The notes under the pieces are model-generated. The model saw nothing but the letters and a program-made list of their open reading frames with translations, had not been told where the DNA came from and searched no databases. From Magnetospira sp. (GTDB lineage Bacteria > Pseudomonadota > Alphaproteobacteria > Rhodospirillales > Magnetospiraceae), in NCBI GenBank assembly GCA_028277325.1, contig JANQGL010000222.1, forward strand, positions 1 through 8,130: DNA of 8,130 bases, read 5' to 3'. How positions within the stretch are numbered: the stretch's first letter is position 1; every line of letters starts with the position of its first letter. Below, piece by piece: positions 5,564-8,130 of this stretch. The translations under genes and the position numbers were made by a program.

Positions 5564-6055
5564 ATGGCCGAGCAAACCCTTGAGCATGCCCTTCACAAGA
5601 TCGCCGATGCCATCCACAAGCTGCACCAGGACGCGGACCAGCGCGAGAAACTCCTGAAGCGCAGCGAAACCCGGGGCCGCATCTGGCTCGCCGCGGCGGC
5701 CGTGCTCGGCATCGCCGGCGTGGCGGTGCTGGGCGGCATGGTGGTGTCGGTGGTCGACGACATGGAGTCGATGCGCAAGGACATGAGCGCGATGCGCCAG
5801 ACCATGCAGGCGATGGGCACCCACATCGGCAACATGGACGGCAACATGGCCGCGATGCGCACCGACATCGGCAGCATGGCCCCCGACATGGCGTCCATGC
5901 GGGCCGACATGGGAAGCATGGCCCCCGACATGGCGGCGATCCGCCAGACCATGGGCGGCATGGCCTTCGACACCCGCAACATGGCCGGCAACGTGGCTCA
6001 CATGGGCCGCAACACCACGATCATGGCGCAGCCCTTCACCTGGGCGCCGTTTTAG
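5564..6055 (+). CDS. single-pass membrane protein with a methionine heptad repeat
   Basis: I do not recognise a named family. The protein has 163 residues: an amphipathic, charged N-terminal helix (1-39), one membrane segment (40-64, WLAAAAVLGIAGVAVLGGMV), then 13 uninterrupted heptads (67-157) with a hydrophobic residue at every a and d position except two Thr. Methionine fills 8 of 13 a and 12 of 13 d positions; 22 of 163 residues are Met. A short aromatic tail, PFTWAPF, ends it. Arg/Lys just before the membrane segment suggests the N-terminus is cytoplasmic and the Met-rich coil periplasmic. There are no Cys and no enzyme motif. The ATG at 5564 is preceded by AGAGGA (5551-5556). I see no convincing promoter in the 40 bases after the popZ terminator. 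Possible roles (inference): periplasmic copper or oxidant buffering, or a structural coiled coil. Confidence 0.85.
   Translation: MAEQTLEHALHKIADAIHKLHQDADQREKLLKRSETRGRIWLAAAAVLGIAGVAVLGGMVVSVVDDMESMRKDMSAMRQTMQAMGTHIGNMDGNMAAMRTDIGSMAPDMASMRADMGSMAPDMAAIRQTMGGMAFDTRNMAGNVAHMGRNTTIMAQPFTWAPF
5873..5935 (+). repeat. direct repeat inside the methionine-heptad gene
   Basis: A 21-base unit beginning AGCATGGCCCC is identical at 5873-5893 and 5915-5935, an offset of 42 bases or 14 codons, so two heptads were copied in frame. The repeated peptide is SMAPDMA. It suggests that the coil grew by duplication of two-heptad blocks. Confidence 0.85.
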
Positions 6056-6074
6056 GAGTCGGCTTTCGGAGCCG

Positions 6075-6117
6075 CCTCCCCCTTCGAGGCTCACGGCGTT
6101 CGCACCTCAGGGGGAGG
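6075..6117 (+). repeat. intergenic palindromic element, copy 1
   Basis: CCTCCCCCT (6075-6083) pairs with AGGGGGAGG (6109-6117) over 9 bp, and GAGG (6086-6089) pairs with CCTC (6105-6108) inside. Read on the plus strand it contains CCCTTCGAGGC and CACCTC, the same core as copy 2 on the minus strand. No T run follows. The build resembles the dispersed intergenic palindromes common in alphaproteobacterial genomes. Confidence 0.6.
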
Positions 6118-6145
6118 AAAACGGGGTGGATATCGCATCGGAACG

Positions 6146-6190
6146 CCCGCCCTCGTCCCGAGGTGTCCCGAAAGGGCCTCGAAGGGCGGG
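6146..6190 (-). repeat. intergenic palindromic element, copy 2 (opposite orientation)
   Basis: CCCGCCCT (6146-6153) pairs with AGGGCGGG (6183-6190). Inside, CGAGG (6159-6163) pairs with CCTCG (6177-6181), and CCC-GAAA-GGG (6167-6176) caps it. On the minus strand it contains CCCTTCGAGGC and CACCTC, matching copy 1. The two elements lie 28 bases apart in inverted orientation. Confidence 0.6.
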
Positions 6191-6450
6191 GGTGGACACG
6201 AGACCCGCGCCGCCGAGCGTTGGCGGGCCATCGAGGTCACCGACTTCGAACGTCGCCAACCGGCCGCCGTGACGGCGGACCCGGATCACCGATCCGCGGC
6301 CCGAAACGGCCTCGGTACCGAGACGTCAGGCGATGCGCCACAGATCAAAGTTTCCAGCACTTCTCGGACTTGACCCTTTTCAGATTGACCCAGCTCGAAA
6401 AACCGCCATGCCCATGCCCTTCGACGGGTTCGGGAGCGGGCATCCGGTCG

Positions 6451-6480
6451 AAAAAAAACCCGGCCGCCAGGGCGGCCGGG
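6451..6480 (-). terminator. intrinsic terminator of the type I secretion operon
   Basis: On the minus strand a 10-bp GC-only stem, CCCGGCCGCC / GGCGGCCGGG (6480-6471 / 6468-6459), is followed directly by eight T (complement of 6451-6458). The geometric loop is only 2 bases, so the working hairpin probably opens to 9 bp with a 4-base loop. It lies about 80 bases past the hlyD stop and faces the right way to end that operon. Confidence 0.92.
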
Positions 6481-6559
6481 CCGACGGTGTCCCCTTCGGG
6501 CGCACCGTCCCTCAGGAGCGAAGGTTTTCTTGGATTTCTTATCGTACTCCTGAAAAGGT

Positions 6560-7975
6560 TCAGAATTCCCTACCGGCCCGGTGCAGGGTCCGCACCAGCG
6601 GCTCGACCAGGTAGTCGAGCACCGTGCGCTCGGCGGCGACCAGGAACACCTCGGCCTGCATCCCGGGGCCGAGGCGGGGGATTTCGGTCTGCGCCGGGTC
6701 GGGCGCCACCCGGCCGGTGAAATAGGCGCGTCCGGTCGCCGGATCGCTGACCCGGTCGGCCGACACCGAGACCAGCGTCCCCTGCAGCGGCGGGGTGGTG
6801 CGGGCGCTGAACGCGGTCAGGCGGACCTGCGCCGGCATGCCCTCGTGCACGATGTCGATGTCGCGCGGATCGATCCGCAGGTCGACCACCAGGGTGTCGG
6901 TGTCGGGCACCAGGTCGAGCAGCGGCTCGCCCGGCCGCACCACGCCGCCCGGGGTGTGCAGGCGCAGGTCGACCACCCGGCCGCCGGCCGGCGAGCGGAC
7001 CTCGGTGCGGGCCAGCACGTCCCGCGCCGCGGCGATCCGTTCGTCCAGCTCGGCCAGGCGTTCCTGCACCTTGCTCGTGTCGTTGGCCACCTGATTGCGT
7101 TGCAGGTTGCGCGGCTGCGCCAGCTGGGCGCGGATCTCGGCCATGGCGTCGCGGGTGCGGGCGATCCGCGCCGCGTAGTCGCCGGCCGTGCCCTTGGACT
7201 CGGCGATCGCGCGGCGCAGTTCGAGGATCTTGGTCTTCGCCACCAGGCCCTTCCTGGCCAGCGGCTCCAGGACCTGGAACTCCTCGTGCAGCAGCGACAG
7301 GCGCTCGCGCTGCGCGGCGAGCTGCGCCTGATGGCCGCGCAGGTCCTGGCGCAGTTTGGCGAGCCGCTCGCGGAGCACCGCTTCCTGGCCGCCGACCCGG
7401 TCGCGGCGGCTCTGCAGGAGATCGACCTGGGCGACCAGCAGGTCGGCGACCTCCGGGTCCCCGGCCCGGTTCAGCAACGCGTCGGGGAACAGGATCTCGT
7501 CGGTGCCGTCGCGCTCGGCGCGCAGCCGCGCCTGTTCGGCCAGCGCGGCCAGGCGGCGTTTCTCGAGCAGCCGCAGGGCGGCCCGCGGCTGGGTGTCGTC
7601 CAGCGACACCAGGACGTCGCCGGCCGCCACCCGGTCGCCGTCGCGGACGTGGACCTGGCGGACGATGCCGCCTTCCAGGTGGGCCAGGGTCTTGCGGTTG
7701 CTTTCCACCCCGACCACGCCCTGGGCGATGGCCGCGGCGTCCAGGCGGGTCACCGCCGACCACAGCAGGAAGCCGCCGACGAAGCCGCCGATGATCGCCC
7801 AGCCGGCGGTCCGCCAGCCCTCCATCGCGCGCGCCAGGTCGGCGTCTTCCGGCGTGCCGGCGACCTCGGAGGCGGCGGGCGCGGCGAGATGCGCGCGCAG
7901 AAGGGCGCGGACGCGGGCGAGACGGCGACCGACGTCATGCGCGACACGGCCGGACAGGGTTTTCCGCGGGATCAT
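6560..7975 (-). CDS. HlyD-family type I secretion periplasmic adaptor (PrtE-like)
   Basis: A 471-residue membrane fusion protein that bridges the inner-membrane ABC exporter and a TolC channel. The order is: a cytoplasmic N-terminus (1-57), one membrane helix (about 58-76, GWAIIGGFVGGFLLWSAV), and the first half of the lipoyl/barrel-sandwich domain (86-128, with HLEGGIVRQVHVRDGD at 99-114). A long coiled-coil hairpin (about 129-322) comes next, then the second lipoyl half (325-357, VRSPAGGRVVDLRLHTPGG) and a beta-barrel with the family C-terminal region (GPGMQAEVFLVAAERT, 436-451). The length and the final LDYLVEPLVRTLHRAGREF match PrtE/AprE/RsaE-type adaptors. The start at 7975 is 4 bases past the ABC stop, with AGGAGG about ten bases upstream inside the ABC gene, so the two are probably translationally coupled. 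It ends with a terminator at 6451-6480. The likely outer-membrane partner is the TolC gene at 3316. Confidence 0.96.
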   Translation of the reverse strand: MIPRKTLSGRVAHDVGRRLARVRALLRAHLAAPAASEVAGTPEDADLARAMEGWRTAGWAIIGGFVGGFLLWSAVTRLDAAAIAQGVVGVESNRKTLAHLEGGIVRQVHVRDGDRVAAGDVLVSLDDTQPRAALRLLEKRRLAALAEQARLRAERDGTDEILFPDALLNRAGDPEVADLLVAQVDLLQSRRDRVGGQEAVLRERLAKLRQDLRGHQAQLAAQRERLSLLHEEFQVLEPLARKGLVAKTKILELRRAIAESKGTAGDYAARIARTRDAMAEIRAQLAQPRNLQRNQVANDTSKVQERLAELDERIAAARDVLARTEVRSPAGGRVVDLRLHTPGGVVRPGEPLLDLVPDTDTLVVDLRIDPRDIDIVHEGMPAQVRLTAFSARTTPPLQGTLVSVSADRVSDPATGRAYFTGRVAPDPAQTEIPRLGPGMQAEVFLVAAERTVLDYLVEPLVRTLHRAGREF

Positions 7976-7979
7976 TGTC

Positions 7980-8130
7980 TCATTCTCCTCCTTGGGTCGC
8001 CAGTTGGGCGCCGTCCCCGGTCAACAGGCGCAGATCGGGCCGCCCCTTGCGGTCGGTCAGCCGCGCGGTGCCGCCGCGCAGGATCAGCACGCGGTCGCAA
8101 CGGGCGAGCAGGCTCGGCCGGTGGGCGACC
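7980..8130 (-). CDS. type I secretion ABC permease/ATPase, C-terminal end only
   Basis: Only the last 49 codons are in the window; the gene continues beyond position 8130. The minus-strand frame begins VAHRPSLLARCDRVLILRGG: His is the H-loop (switch) histidine of an ABC ATPase, and CDRVLILRGG is the strand that usually follows it (typically CDRILVLRDG). The tail then runs to a stop at 7982-7980. Together with the HlyD adaptor directly behind it, this identifies a PrtD/RsaD-type exporter that couples ATP hydrolysis to one-step secretion of proteins with C-terminal signals. Whether a C39-type peptidase or other N-terminal domain is present, and what is exported, cannot be seen. Confidence 0.9.
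   Translation of the reverse strand, partial: VAHRPSLLARCDRVLILRGGTARLTDRKGRPDLRLLTGDGAQLATQGGE

Larger units (their letters stand above)
6056..6559. other. 504-bp convergent intergenic region without genes
   Basis: This stretch separates the converging methionine-heptad and hlyD genes. Short open frames here lack ribosome-binding sites and recognisable products, so I call none. It holds a small hairpin just after the upstream stop (CGGCT / AGCCG, 6060-6074), two palindromic elements sharing a core (6075-6117 and 6146-6190), TTGACCC twice 15 bases apart (6370 and 6385), and the hlyD terminator with two further hairpins (6483-6509 and 6512-6553). Between about 6200 and 6440 I see nothing convincing. 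Confidence 0.7.

Noticed and set aside
6163..6720. plus-strand open frames between 6163 and 6720
   Set aside because: They start inside a palindrome or in non-coding sequence, run through the hlyD terminator, and overlap hlyD antisense; low-complexity Arg/Pro/Gly products.
6570..7763. 397-codon minus-strand frame overlapping hlyD
   Set aside because: It is a shifted frame of hlyD, made of Gly/Arg/Pro/Ala, with no domain.

Overview
The window is a very GC-rich (roughly 70% by eye) bacterial chromosome segment. It most likely comes from an alphaproteobacterium, probably Rhodospirillales-like. The main evidence is a gene for the polar organizing protein PopZ (DUF2497), a family I know only from Alphaproteobacteria, directly behind a TolC-family gene. 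As I recall, Caulobacter has the same neighbourhood (rsaF-type tolC next to popZ).

Layout. Positions 1-1486 (minus) hold the N-terminal two thirds of an NDP-forming acyl-CoA/acetate-CoA ligase. Its 3' end runs into a 76-bp perfect inverted repeat (2-77 / 131-206), which looks like a fold-back assembly or amplification chimera at a contig end. Positions 1662-1823 (minus) hold tRNA-Asn(GTT) and tRNA-Cys(GCA). From 1967 a plus-strand unit starts at a clear promoter and runs pcm-like methyltransferase, rhodanese, tolC, popZ. It ends at a strong intrinsic terminator that begins inside the popZ stop codon (5474-5523). Positions 5564-6055 (+) encode an unrecognised single-pass membrane protein whose C-terminal half is 13 uninterrupted heptads with methionine at nearly every a and d position. 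Positions 6056-6559 are non-coding, with two palindromic elements that share a core and an intrinsic terminator facing left. Positions 6560-8130 (minus) hold a type I secretion periplasmic adaptor (HlyD/PrtE type), preceded by the last 49 codons of its ABC exporter.

How the parts fit. The ABC exporter, the HlyD adaptor and the TolC-type outer-membrane channel are the three components of a type I secretion system. Here they lie in two convergent transcription units; no exported substrate gene is visible. PopZ is a cell-pole scaffold and shares the tolC transcript only by position. Three sigma70-type promoters with 17-bp spacers can be read: for the ligase, the tRNA pair and the pcm unit. The most unusual items are the methionine heptad protein, a FliM/CheZ-like short motif inside the PopZ acidic linker, loss of the usual catalytic motif in the pcm-like protein, and the inverted repeat that breaks the ligase gene.
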